64,000 bases of DNA from an uncultured Bacteroidota bacterium. GTDB lineage: Bacteria > Bacteroidota > Bacteroidia > Chitinophagales > Chitinophagaceae. The stretch spans positions 1 through 64,000 of the forward strand of contig CAIPJS010000077.1 of assembly GCA_903865435.1 (NCBI GenBank), in the 5' to 3' direction. The number at the start of each line of letters is the position of its first letter. Position 1 is the stretch's first letter. Shown piece by piece: positions 18,847 through 27,152 of this stretch. The position numbers were made by a program, and so were the translations under genes. The notes under the pieces are model-generated. The model was given only the letters and a program-made list of their open reading frames with translations, did no database searches and was not told the DNA's origin.

Positions 18847-19187
18847 GTAAACTAAGAAGAAACATGGGCGCCAACACCCCTTCTGTTGTTGAAACAAAAA
18901 ATTTGAAATCTTTGAAAGATAAGACTGGAAATTTGTATGAATCAATTTCTATCATTTCTAAAAGAGCCAATCAAATCAATATCTCTGTTAGAGAAGAATT
19001 GCATTCTAAATTGGAAGAATTTGCTAGCCATACGGATAGTTTGGAAGAAATTCATGAAAATAAAGAACAAATTGAAATCTCTAAAGCCTACGAGCGTATG
19101 CCTAATCCAGCTATTTTAGCTACTGCTGAGTTTATTGAGGACAAGATTTATTATCGCAAAAACGAGGAAACAGACTTATTCCGTTAA
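18843..19187 (+). CDS. rpoZ: DNA-directed RNA polymerase omega subunit, Bacteroidota type
   Basis: Omega helps assemble and stabilise RNA polymerase. The 114-residue protein resembles the Rpb6-like omega family of Bacteroidota: SISIISKRANQIN, then a charged helix, then KAYERMPNPAILATAEFIE. Overlap with bamD by 4 nt indicates coupled translation, a pairing common in the phylum. A strong terminator follows. In many relatives coaBC comes next; it is not present here. Confidence 0.88.
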   Translation: MSKLRRNMGANTPSVVETKNLKSLKDKTGNLYESISIISKRANQINISVREELHSKLEEFASHTDSLEEIHENKEQIEISKAYERMPNPAILATAEFIEDKIYYRKNEETDLFR

Positions 19188-19209
19188 TTTTTTTAAACGA
19201 AGTATAAAA

Positions 19210-19250
19210 ACGTCCCGAAATGAACTTTTCATCGGGACGTTTTGTATTTT
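19210..19250 (+). terminator. Intrinsic terminator after rpoZ
   Basis: ACGTCCCGA (19210-19218) pairs with TCGGGACGT (19232-19240), followed by TTTTGTATTTT. It lies just before the DUF4835 gene, which therefore needs its own promoter or read-through. Confidence 0.8.
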
Positions 19251-19271
19251 AGAGAAACAATATTAAAGAAG

Positions 19272-20195
19272 ATGGTTCAAAAATTTGTTTATATACTTTT
19301 TATAGGCTTATTCTTTTTTACTTCTTTGCCTGCACAAGAAATGGCTGCGACCGTTTCCATTCAATCAAGTAAGGTAGACAATCAAGTAGATCCAAAATTG
19401 TTTGTTCAATTGCAGACGCAATTGAAAGATTTTATCAATCAAAGAAAATGGACTGCTGATGTTTTTGGAACTGAAGAAAAGATTGATTGCAATTTTTTCA
19501 TTACCATAGAGTCGGTATTATCTCCTAATGTGTTTGATGCAAAATTAAGTATTGTCTCCAATAGGCCTGTTTACAATGCAGCCTATACCACTGGATTGTT
19601 GAATATGCAGGATGCTAATTTTTCTTTTAAATATCAATTGGGTCAACCTATTGAATTCAATGAAACTAGGGTGCAAGGAGCTGATGCATTGCAATCTAAT
19701 TTATCAGCCATCATGGCTTATTATGTTTATATCATTTTAGGTCTTGATTATGATTCTTTTGCTCCAAAAGCAGGAGTTCCGTATTTTGAAAAAGCACTCA
19801 ATATAGTAAACAATGCACCTGAGGGAGCCGGCATTTATGGCTGGAAATCTTACGACGGCCAAAGAAATAGATATATATTAATAGACAATTTTACCAAGAA
19901 TGGATATGATCAAATCCATGATGTCATTTACGGATATTACAGAAATGGATTAGATGCCATGTCTGAAAAGCCTGCTATTTCCAGAATTGCTATGCTCAAT
20001 GCATTGATTAGTTTACAAGAAATACATGAAGCCAGTTCTCTTTCAATGGCAGTGCCCATATTAATGCAAGGGAAATATGCAGAAATTGTAGGTATTTTTA
20101 ATTTAGTAGACAAGGCTATGAAAAAGCAATTACTGACTACTTTGTCTTCCATAGACATTGCTAATATTAATAAGTATAAAGAAGTATTAGAATGA
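19272..20195 (+). CDS. DUF4835 family exported protein (PorD-like)
   Basis: The 307-residue product has an N-terminal signal peptide (VYILFIGLFFFTSLPAQ) and matches the Bacteroidota DUF4835 pattern: an N-terminal WTADVFGTEEKIDCNFFI segment, a QGADALQSNLSAIMAYYVY stretch and a C-terminal helical part. Members of this family have been annotated as PorD of the type IX secretion system; I am not certain that applies here. ATG 19272 is chosen because an upstream in-frame TTG (19242) falls in the terminator. The stop overlaps the next gene by 4 nt. Confidence 0.75.
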   Translation: MVQKFVYILFIGLFFFTSLPAQEMAATVSIQSSKVDNQVDPKLFVQLQTQLKDFINQRKWTADVFGTEEKIDCNFFITIESVLSPNVFDAKLSIVSNRPVYNAAYTTGLLNMQDANFSFKYQLGQPIEFNETRVQGADALQSNLSAIMAYYVYIILGLDYDSFAPKAGVPYFEKALNIVNNAPEGAGIYGWKSYDGQRNRYILIDNFTKNGYDQIHDVIYGYYRNGLDAMSEKPAISRIAMLNALISLQEIHEASSLSMAVPILMQGKYAEIVGIFNLVDKAMKKQLLTTLSSIDIANINKYKEVLE

Positions 20196-20536
20196 AAAAT
20201 AGCGTAATTGTATTTTTATTGGCTTTATGCAGTTGTCAAAACAAGACTGCCAAAAAAGAGCAACTGGATATGAATACAATGAAGACAGTGGTTTGGCAAT
20301 TAATGCAAACCGATGAGTATTTTACGAGGGTATCATTGTTAGACAGCACTTGGAGGTTGGGTAGAAGAAACATTAAAATGTATCAACAGGTTTTTGATTT
20401 AAATAAAGTAGACAGAGTTGTTTTTTACAATACCATTGATTTTTTGGAGCGCCATCCAGTTGAATTTAGATTGTTGATGGACTCGGTGCAGGAGGTTTCG
20501 AAAAGAGAAAAACTTAAGAAAATGGTTATAAAATAG
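20192..20536 (+). CDS. Small DUF4296-like lipoprotein
   Basis: The 114-residue product has a lipoprotein signal (LLALCSCQNK; Cys at about 13-15). The mature part is a short helical domain with the pattern FYNTIDFLERHPVEFRLLMD, which resembles DUF4296 lipoproteins of Bacteroidota. Function is unknown. It overlaps DUF4835 by 4 nt and is surely in the same transcript. Confidence 0.65.
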   Translation: MKNSVIVFLLALCSCQNKTAKKEQLDMNTMKTVVWQLMQTDEYFTRVSLLDSTWRLGRRNIKMYQQVFDLNKVDRVVFYNTIDFLERHPVEFRLLMDSVQEVSKREKLKKMVIK

Positions 20537-20570
20537 AAGCATTATCACTGTATTAGTCAGGAAACAATTT

Positions 20571-20578
20571 TAATTTTG
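20571..20578 (+). promoter_or_regulatory. -7 box TAATTTTG for the peroxiredoxin gene
   Basis: TAATTTTG matches TAnnTTTG and lies 29 nt before the ATG at 20607, in the gap after the DUF4296 gene. Confidence 0.55.
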
Positions 20579-20606
20579 ACATACAAAACATAAAAAATAA
20601 ATAAAA

Positions 20607-21080
20607 ATGAGCAATTTAACAGGCAAACCAGCCCCAGCATTCACACTTTTTGATACCGATAAAAAAGCAACCAATTTGGCCGATTTCAAAGGACAAAATG
20701 TTGTGGTATTGTTTTTTCCTTTGGCTTTTACAGGTGTATGTACTGCCGAACTTTGTAGCATTAGAGACAATATCGCTACTTACAATACAGCGAATGCACA
20801 AGTATTGGCTATTTCTGTAGACTCCTTGTTTACTCTAGGCAAATTCAAAGAGGAGCAAAAATTAAATTTCCCTTTATTAAGTGATTTTAATAAATCTGCA
20901 ATTACCGCTTATGGTGTTAAGTATGATGTATTCCCTGCTTTTGAAATGCAAGGAGTAAGCAAACGCGCTGCTTTTGTTATAGATAAAGAAGGGGTGGTTC
21001 AATACGAAGAAATTTGTGCCACTCCAGGTGATTTGCCAAACTTTGAAGCCATTCAAACTACTTTGAATAAATTGAACTGA
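20607..21080 (+). CDS. Peroxiredoxin (AhpC/TSA family, AhpE-like)
   Basis: It reduces peroxides through a catalytic cysteine, in the cytoplasm. The 157-residue protein has the thioredoxin-fold active site PLAFTGVCTAELC: the peroxidatic Cys is Cys45 in the PxxxTxxC pattern, and Cys50 is a possible second redox Cys. The short length and sequence pattern suggest the AhpE/one-Cys type rather than AhpC. It stands alone, with its own promoter, and is followed by the tandem double-hairpin array. Confidence 0.92.
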   Translation: MSNLTGKPAPAFTLFDTDKKATNLADFKGQNVVVLFFPLAFTGVCTAELCSIRDNIATYNTANAQVLAISVDSLFTLGKFKEEQKLNFPLLSDFNKSAITAYGVKYDVFPAFEMQGVSKRAAFVIDKEGVVQYEEICATPGDLPNFEAIQTTLNKLN

Positions 21081-21086
21081 AATGTC

Positions 21087-21385
21087 GCTAGTTGTTAGGG
21101 CTTTATAAAATATAAGCCCTAACAACTATGACCTCTAATGATTTTTAAAAAGGGTTCCAATAAAATGGAACCCTTTTTCGTAATTTTTATATAATATAAA
21201 ATTAACATTCCGCTCTCTAATGATTTTTAAAGCCCCGCAATTTATCGCGGGGCTTTTTGCTAATTGTTAGGGCTTTATAAAATATAAGCCCTAACAACTA
21301 TGACCTCTAATGATTTTTAAAAAGGGTTCCAATACATTGGGGCCCTTTTTGGTGCTTGAAATTTTTTATAGAATATAAAATTAAT
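21087..21385 (+). repeat. Tandem array of three double-hairpin elements plus remnant
   Basis: The convergent gap between the peroxiredoxin and methyltransferase genes has no gene and is almost fully occupied by repeats. Element C: 13-bp stem 21091-21103/21114-21126, spacer CTCTAATGATTTTTAA 21133-21148, 13-bp stem 21147-21159/21166-21178. Element D: TAATTTT/AAAATTA stem 21181-21204, spacer 21215-21230, stem 21229-21238/21247-21256. Element E: 12-bp stem 21264-21275/21286-21297, spacer 21305-21320, stem 21319-21332/21337-21350. C and E share 71 identical bases at an offset of 172; where they diverge in the last stem, pairing is kept through G-U pairs. A hairpin remnant like that of D follows at 21360-21382. 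Confidence 0.85.
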
Positions 21386-21402
21386 TACAATAGTATTAAT
21401 TT

Positions 21403-22578
21403 TTATCGATCGCAAACTTCAACAATCAAAAACTTTAAGTAGTGGGTGTTTTCCATGCCCCAAATAATAGGGTGGTCACTGGATTGTGTTTGATAAGTAA
21501 CTTGACGTATTCTTTTTTTCGCATCCCAAGCAGCCATTTGTATGGTATCCAAAAATAATTCAGGACTCACTAAGTTGGTACAACTGGAAGTAACTAAAAA
21601 TCCTCCGTTACGAATCATTTGCATTCCTCTCAAATTAATTTCTTTGTAACCTGTTACTGCTTTATCAATACTGTTTCTGCTTTTTGTAAAGGCAGGTGGA
21701 TCCAGCATTACCACATCATACTTCTGTCCTTCTTTGCCCCATTTTTTTAAAACATCAAATGCATTCATGGCTTCAAATTGCACAATATGCTCTAGTTTAT
21801 TTAAGGCTGCATTTTTATTGGCCTGTGCTACTGCGCTTTCTGAAATGTCAATCCCTAAAACAGATTTTGCTCCATAATGTGCTGCATGAATTTCAAAAGT
21901 ACCTGTATAGGTAAATGCCCCTAAAACATCTGCACCTTGTACAATATTTTTAATGGCTTTGCGATTGTCTTGTTGGTCTAAAAAATAACCAGTCTTTTGC
22001 CCGTTTTCAATATCTACATAAAATTGTAAATCATTTTCTTGTATGATAATTTCAGTTGCAAATGGTTCAGATAAAAATCCTTTTTGCTGAACCATGCCTT
22101 CTAATTCTCTAACCGGCACATCGTTTCTTTCATAAATACCCTTGGGTTTAAAAATTTCATTAATGGCGGCAACTATTGATTCTTTCCATTTTTCAATACC
22201 AAGGGATAAAGTTTGAAGCACAAAATAATCGTTGAATTTATCAATGATTAAAGCGGGAATGCCATCGGCTTCTCCAAATACCAAACGGCAATTTTCAACG
22301 TAACCCATTTTTTGACGATAGGCCCAAGCTTCTTTAATTTTTTTATGAAAAAAAGCAGGGTCAATTTCTTCTCTTTTTCTTGTCAATAAACGAATGATGA
22401 TTTGAGAGTTTGGGTTGATGTATCCACGACCTGCTAATTGCCCATCAAAAAAGTACACTTCCACGATATCTCCGGGTTCAATAGGCCCTGCAATACGGTC
22501 CACTTCGTTGTTGTAAATCCAAGGGTGGCCTTGGGCAATTCTGGGGTTGATCTTTTTATTTAAATACACCTTTGTCAT
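21403..22578 (-). CDS. Class I SAM-dependent rRNA methyltransferase, RlmI-like
   Basis: The 391-residue protein has an N-terminal PUA domain (IAQGHPWIYNNEVD) and a C-terminal Rossmann methyltransferase domain with VLGAFTYTGTFEIHAAHYG, LDPPAF and the Cys motif TSSCT. This is the layout of RlmI, which makes m5C1962 in 23S rRNA; the exact target here is inferred. The ATG at 22578 has a TATATTTG -7 box ending 5 nt upstream, so the mRNA is probably leaderless. It is divergent from grpE. Confidence 0.88.
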   Translation of the reverse strand: MTKVYLNKKINPRIAQGHPWIYNNEVDRIAGPIEPGDIVEVYFFDGQLAGRGYINPNSQIIIRLLTRKREEIDPAFFHKKIKEAWAYRQKMGYVENCRLVFGEADGIPALIIDKFNDYFVLQTLSLGIEKWKESIVAAINEIFKPKGIYERNDVPVRELEGMVQQKGFLSEPFATEIIIQENDLQFYVDIENGQKTGYFLDQQDNRKAIKNIVQGADVLGAFTYTGTFEIHAAHYGAKSVLGIDISESAVAQANKNAALNKLEHIVQFEAMNAFDVLKKWGKEGQKYDVVMLDPPAFTKSRNSIDKAVTGYKEINLRGMQMIRNGGFLVTSSCTNLVSPELFLDTIQMAAWDAKKRIRQVTYQTQSSDHPIIWGMENTHYLKFLIVEVCDR

Positions 22579-22582
22579 GGCA

Positions 22583-22590
22583 CAAATATA
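22583..22590 (-). promoter_or_regulatory. -7 box TATATTTG abutting the rlmI-like start
   Basis: Reading the reverse strand, TATATTTG is followed by TGCC and then ATG (22578). The expected transcription start falls on or next to the A of the start codon. Confidence 0.65.
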
Positions 22591-22692
22591 CTCCCCAAAT
22601 TAGTGACAAGTTGTGCCTATTTTTGAGGGTTTTATGTCAATTTTGCCTTAATTATTGCTTTGGCAATATTTTTGGGAGATATTTGTAACAAT

Positions 22693-23250
22693 ATGAAAAC
22701 TATGGAAGACAAAGACATTGATAGAACAGAACAGGTCCTACCAGCTCAAAATGAGGGGGAAAATAACGCCGAAACAGCTCCTGAGGAACAAGCTCCATTG
22801 AGTGAGACGGATCAATTGAAGGCAGATTTGGCCGACCAAAAGGACAAATATTTGAGGTTGATGGCCGAATTTGAAAACTTCAGAAGAAGGACGGCTAAGG
22901 AAAGATTGGAATTGATTCAAACTGCTGGAAAAGATGTAATCGTTTCCCTGTTAGAAGTAATGGATGATTGTGATAGAGCAGAAAAGCAATTAAACAGTTC
23001 CGATGACATTGCACTGCAAAAAGAAGGCATTCAGTTGGTTTTTAATAAAGTTCGTTCCACTTTACAATCAAAAGGAGTTACGGCTATGGAAAGTTTAGGT
23101 AAAGATTTTAATGTAGAATTGCATGAAGCCATTACAGAAGTTCCAGTATCAGACGCATCTAAAAAAGGGAAAGTGGTTGATGAAATAACAAAAGGCTATT
23201 TATTAAATGATAAAATTATCCGCTTTGCAAAAGTGGTAGTTGGAAAATAA
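22693..23250 (+). CDS. grpE: Nucleotide exchange factor GrpE
   Basis: GrpE releases ADP from DnaK in the Hsp70 cycle. The product is about 185 residues: an acidic N-terminus, a coiled coil (LKADLADQKDKYLRLMAEFENFRRR) and the beta-domain with FNVELHEAITEVPV and GYLLNDKIIRFAKVVVGK. Starts at ATG 22693 or 22702 are both possible; a TTG at 22660 is unlikely. A TATTTG box ends at 22685, only 8 nt before ATG 22693. dnaJ follows 9 nt after the stop. Confidence 0.94.
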   Translation: MKTMEDKDIDRTEQVLPAQNEGENNAETAPEEQAPLSETDQLKADLADQKDKYLRLMAEFENFRRRTAKERLELIQTAGKDVIVSLLEVMDDCDRAEKQLNSSDDIALQKEGIQLVFNKVRSTLQSKGVTAMESLGKDFNVELHEAITEVPVSDASKKGKVVDEITKGYLLNDKIIRFAKVVVGK

Positions 23251-23259
23251 ATCTACACT

Positions 23260-24429
23260 ATGTCAAAGAGAGATTATTACGAAGTACTAGGCGTTACAAA
23301 ATCGGCTTCTACAGAAGAGATAAAAAAAGCGTATCGAAAAGTAGCCATGCAATATCATCCTGATAGAAATCCAGGAGATAAAGCAGCAGAAGAAAAATTT
23401 AAAGAAGCAGCTTCGGCCTATGAGATATTAAGTGATGCTGATAAAAAAGCAAAGTATGATCGTTTTGGACATGCTGCATTTAGCCCAGGCGCTGGTGGTG
23501 GTGGAGGTTTTAGCGGCGGTGGTATGGATATGAATGATATTTTTAGTCAGTTTGGTGATGTATTTGGAGAAGATGTTTTTGGAAGCTTTTTTGGAGGTGG
23601 CGGTGGAAGCCGTTCTCGTGCATCTAGATCAAGAGGTCAAAGAGGAAGCAATTTGAGAATTAAACTTAAGATGAATTTTGAGGAAATCGCCAATGGTGCC
23701 CATAAACAAGTAAAAGTGAAAAAACATGTTTTGTGTACCACATGTGGAGGCAATGGCGCGAAAGATAAAAATAGTGTACAAACCTGTGGTACTTGTAATG
23801 GTTCTGGTCAAGTTAAAAGAGTGACCAATACTTTTTTAGGTCAAATGCAAACGGTGAATACTTGTCCTACTTGTAATGGAGAAGGCAACACCGTTACTGC
23901 AAAATGTACGCCTTGTAAAGGGGAGGGTCGTGTGTATGGAGAAGAAACCATTTCTATAGATATTCCTGGGGGTGTGCAAGATGGTATGCAGTTGAGTATG
24001 TCGGGCAAGGGCAATGCGGGAGAAAGAGGGGGCAGTCCAGGTGATTTGATAATTATGATTGAAGAAGAAGCACATGAAAGCTTGCATAGAGATGGTTTGA
24101 ATGTTGCTTACGATTTATACATAACTATTCCTGATGCTATATTTGGCACCAGTGTGGAAGTACCTACCATTGATGGACGTGCTAAAATTAAAATACCACC
24201 AGGCACTCAAGGTGGTAAAATATTCAGATTAAAAGGAAAAGGTTTTCCCGAAGTGCAAGGTTATGGCAAGGGGGATCAATTGATTAATGTAAATGTTTGG
24301 ACCCCTCAACAAGTAAGTGCTGAAGAGAAAGCGGAGTTGGAGAAAATGCAGTTAAGCCCTAATTTTCAACCCAAACCTATTAAAGGAGACAAGAGTTTTT
24401 ACGATCGAGTAAAGGAAGCGTTTAAATAA
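23260..24429 (+). CDS. dnaJ: Chaperone DnaJ
   Basis: DnaJ is the Hsp40 co-chaperone that delivers substrates to DnaK. The 389-residue protein has the J domain with HPD at residues 33-35, a Gly/Phe-rich linker, four zinc-binding repeats ([32 protein letters not shown]) and two C-terminal substrate domains. It is a full-length type I DnaJ. It forms an operon with grpE; dnaK is not in the window. Confidence 0.97.
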   Translation: MSKRDYYEVLGVTKSASTEEIKKAYRKVAMQYHPDRNPGDKAAEEKFKEAASAYEILSDADKKAKYDRFGHAAFSPGAGGGGGFSGGGMDMNDIFSQFGDVFGEDVFGSFFGGGGGSRSRASRSRGQRGSNLRIKLKMNFEEIANGAHKQVKVKKHVLCTTCGGNGAKDKNSVQTCGTCNGSGQVKRVTNTFLGQMQTVNTCPTCNGEGNTVTAKCTPCKGEGRVYGEETISIDIPGGVQDGMQLSMSGKGNAGERGGSPGDLIIMIEEEAHESLHRDGLNVAYDLYITIPDAIFGTSVEVPTIDGRAKIKIPPGTQGGKIFRLKGKGFPEVQGYGKGDQLINVNVWTPQQVSAEEKAELEKMQLSPNFQPKPIKGDKSFYDRVKEAFK

Positions 24430-24504
24430 CAGAAAGGGGCAATAAAATTTGCCCCTTTCTGTTATTTATATCTAATGATTTATTTAATTTCTGTTAGAAT
24501 TAAA
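24428..24504 (+). repeat. Hairpin pair with TCTAATGATTT spacer between dnaJ and hpt
   Basis: A perfect 15-bp stem, 24428-24442 with 24449-24463, has a TAAAAT loop and ends the dnaJ message. TCTAATGATTT follows at 24471-24481, then a weak AT-rich stem TTTAATT (24483-24489) with AATTAAA (24498-24504). The order (hairpin, spacer, hairpin) matches the elements after fusA and the peroxiredoxin gene, but here the strong stem comes first. It lies in a convergent gap and may serve both strands. Confidence 0.65.
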
Positions 24505-24545
24505 ATTAAATATCAGAGGAAAGTAAAAGGTTATTTTTTAATCCT

Positions 24546-25079
24546 TTACTTTAACTGATAAATATGTTTTGAATTTCTGCCTAAGCCATCGTAATCCAAT
24601 CCATAACCCACTACAAATTTGTTGGGAATCTCAAAGCACTCGTAGTCCACTTTTACAGGAAATTGCAACGCTTCTTTTTTGTTTAGTAAAACAGCAATCT
24701 TAACTGAAGCAGGGCCGCTGGATATTAATTGAGGCAAGTAATGATGCAATGTTTTTCCTGTATCAATAATGTCTTCCATTATAACAATATGTCTGCCAGT
24801 TACATTGGCTTCTAATCCAATGGCAGTAATCACATTGCCCGATGAACTCATGCCTTTATATGAAGCTAATTTAATAAAACAAACCTCCGCTTCAATGGTT
24901 ATTTGTTTGAATAAGTCGGCAGTAAATAAGAAGGAGCCATTTAAAATAGAAAGAAAAATTGGTTTTTTACCTTCATAATCTTTATTCAGTTGGATGGCAA
25001 GTGCGGTAATTTTTTCTTGAATCTCTTTTTCACTTAAATAAGGTACAAATTCTTTGTCGTGTATTTTGATCGAATGCAT
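24546..25079 (-). CDS. hpt: Hypoxanthine phosphoribosyltransferase
   Basis: It salvages hypoxanthine or guanine with PRPP to form IMP or GMP. The 177-residue product has the PRPP-binding motif VIMEDIIDTGKT (Glu102, Asp103 in the acidic pair), FLSILNGSFLF, and the FVVGYGLDYDGLGRN C-terminal motif of the family. It is the last gene of a reverse-strand operon, 21 nt after the glucosaminidase gene. Confidence 0.93.
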   Translation of the reverse strand: MHSIKIHDKEFVPYLSEKEIQEKITALAIQLNKDYEGKKPIFLSILNGSFLFTADLFKQITIEAEVCFIKLASYKGMSSSGNVITAIGLEANVTGRHIVIMEDIIDTGKTLHHYLPQLISSGPASVKIAVLLNKKEALQFPVKVDYECFEIPNKFVVGYGLDYDGLGRNSKHIYQLK

Positions 25080-25100
25080 AGCGTACTTTTTATTTGAAAA

Positions 25101-26498
25101 TTAACTTTTGTTTTTCTTAAAGAGATTCAATTTTTTTATAAAATCCAATTTGCTTTTTGAATTAGGTATGTTTTTTGAAGCAGCACTATCTTTAGCCATT
25201 TCAGCTACCTTAATCTGGGGCTTTACTTGAGCAATCGGTTTTGGAGTAGAGCTGGCTATTGGTGTGAAAGCATCCAGAAATTTATTGGTGCTTTTGGGTG
25301 CATCAAAAGGTTTGAATAAAAATAAAAAATCACCTTCTTTTAAATTATCATCTTTAGCTTTTGGATTGTATTCTTTTAAGAAATTTAATTGAATGGCCTC
25401 GGATTGACTTATGTCATACAAAGTTTCTTCTGCTTTTAAAGTATGCACTTTTTTAGGAATTTCTTTTTTCTTAGGCGCTAAAAAAACCAGTTGATCATTG
25501 GTCAATACATCCGCGGCTTGAATTTCGTTGTATTCGTATAATCTAAATAAAGGAACTCTTTCATTATTTGCAATGGCCAAATAGGAGCTTCCGGCTTTGG
25601 CCCAAACTACGGGTACATCATTAATTCTAAATCTAATGCTTGGGTAATTTGTTTTATTTTTATTTGTTTTTTTAGACACAGTGTCCATGCGTTGAACGGT
25701 ATCAAGTTTAGGTACAGTTTTTAGTTCATTGATAGGCTGAATGGCATTGGGTGTATTGGGACTTGTATTGACGACAGCAACGGTACCACTAATTCCTCTA
25801 ACTGGAGAAAGTTGAACGCTATCAGTAGTTAGGATTATTACTTTTTTGACCACCACCGCAGTATCCTTAGCAATGGTATCTTTTCTAATTGCCTCTATTT
25901 TTACAACAGCGCTATCCACTTTTGAAATCTGTATAGCATCTTTGTCTATTGTTTTTTTATTGGCTGCTTCAAGCGAATCTTCTTTGGCTAGCTCTGGGAA
26001 ATTATATTGTGAAAGTTCAAAGTCGGCAATGACTTTTATTAATTTTCTTGGATAATCTGTTGCAGTGGCGTAGCCTGCTTTTTTTAATCCATAAGCCCAA
26101 GCAGAGTCATCCACTGGATCTAATTCAAAAAGTGGCGCATAATTGGGTCTGTTTTTTAAAAAATCTGAATGATCAATAAAGGAACGAGCAGCAGTTGGGT
26201 ATACTCTAAAACATTCTTGTTTTGCATCATCATCTTGATAAGTGGTTTCACCCTGCCAATCCGATTTGCATTTAATGCCAAAATGATTCTTGAAATTTAA
26301 AGCTAAATTGCTTTGACCGCTATTGGATTCAATAATGCCTTGGGCCAAAGTAATGGAAGCTGGAATGCCTGTGCGCTTCATTTCTTTCACTGCAATGTCT
26401 TTGTATTGATCGATGTATATTAAAGTAGCTGTTTTTTGAGCCAGTAAGCAATGAGGAATTAAAAAGACAAGCAATAAGGCAATAATGCTTTGTTTCAT
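25101..26498 (-). CDS. Exported glucosaminidase (GH73-type) with LysM domain
   Basis: The 465-residue protein has a signal peptide (ALLLVFLIPHCLLAQ), then a mannosyl-glycoprotein endo-beta-N-acetylglucosaminidase domain that probably cuts peptidoglycan. The catalytic Glu is likely Glu57 in AQGIIESNSGQSNLA, followed by FGIKCK and FRVYPTAARSFIDHSDFL. A low-complexity linker (about residues 180-280) leads to two LysM-like segments; the clearer one has LKAEETLYDISQSEAIQ and NPKAKDDNLKEGDFLFLF. It begins 1 nt after the O-methyltransferase gene ends, so it is cotranscribed. Confidence 0.88.
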   Translation of the reverse strand: MKQSIIALLLVFLIPHCLLAQKTATLIYIDQYKDIAVKEMKRTGIPASITLAQGIIESNSGQSNLALNFKNHFGIKCKSDWQGETTYQDDDAKQECFRVYPTAARSFIDHSDFLKNRPNYAPLFELDPVDDSAWAYGLKKAGYATATDYPRKLIKVIADFELSQYNFPELAKEDSLEAANKKTIDKDAIQISKVDSAVVKIEAIRKDTIAKDTAVVVKKVIILTTDSVQLSPVRGISGTVAVVNTSPNTPNAIQPINELKTVPKLDTVQRMDTVSKKTNKNKTNYPSIRFRINDVPVVWAKAGSSYLAIANNERVPLFRLYEYNEIQAADVLTNDQLVFLAPKKKEIPKKVHTLKAEETLYDISQSEAIQLNFLKEYNPKAKDDNLKEGDFLFLFKPFDAPKSTNKFLDAFTPIASSTPKPIAQVKPQIKVAEMAKDSAASKNIPNSKSKLDFIKKLNLFKKNKS

Positions 26499-26499
26499 T

Positions 26500-27141
26500 T
26501 TATTGTATTTTTCTAATCAAAGTTAAGCCATCTCTAATTGTTAATAGCACTTGTTCGGTTTTTTGATCTTGTAAAACATATTCGTTAAATGCCTGAATGG
26601 CTTTGGCGCTTTTCCCTTGAATGTTGGTTTCTAGTACATCACCATGAAAAAGTACATTGTCTACCATCATCATTCCATTTTCACTTAATTGGGGCAGTAC
26701 TAAATTATAGTAGTCGATATAGCTGGTTTTATCTGCATCTATAAATACAAGGTCCCAATTTTTATCTAGGGTTGGAATAATTTCTTTGGCATCACCTATA
26801 TGCATTTTGATTTGATGACTTTTGGCACTCGTTGAAAAAGCAGCCATCGCTTTTTTGGCATCATCTGCTCTTAACTCAATGGTATGTAATTCGCCATTTG
26901 CTTTTAAGCCCTCGGCCAAACACAAGGCGCTAAAGCCAGTAAAGCTGCCAATTTCTAAAATAAATTTTGGCTGCAATAATTTACTCATAAAACTTAAAAA
27001 CCCGCCTTGAGTCCAGCTGCTTTGTAAATGCGCATGTGCATGGTTTGTCAAAGTGTCTTCATAGAGACTCTTTAAATAGCTTGGAGTAATATTGCTATAC
27101 TTTTGAGCATACTCATTTGCAAGAGGGTGTATAAATTCCAT
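26500..27141 (-). CDS. Class I SAM-dependent O-methyltransferase
   Basis: The 213-residue protein is a small O-methyltransferase of the catechol/caffeoyl-CoA type. It has SAM motif I (ILEIGSFTGFSALCLAEGL), the GELHTIELRADDA acidic loop, WDLVFIDADKTSYIDYY and MMMVDNVLFHG, all typical. The substrate is not evident. It lies between the symporter and the glucosaminidase genes in one operon, 11 nt after the former. Confidence 0.9.
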   Translation of the reverse strand: MEFIHPLANEYAQKYSNITPSYLKSLYEDTLTNHAHAHLQSSWTQGGFLSFMSKLLQPKFILEIGSFTGFSALCLAEGLKANGELHTIELRADDAKKAMAAFSTSAKSHQIKMHIGDAKEIIPTLDKNWDLVFIDADKTSYIDYYNLVLPQLSENGMMMVDNVLFHGDVLETNIQGKSAKAIQAFNEYVLQDQKTEQVLLTIRDGLTLIRKIQ

Positions 27142-27152
27142 GGAACAAATGT

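Noticed and set aside
21087..21385. CRISPR array
   Set aside because: There are direct repeats, but only two long copies, no regular repeat-spacer unit, no variable spacers and no cas genes; the units fold as hairpin pairs.
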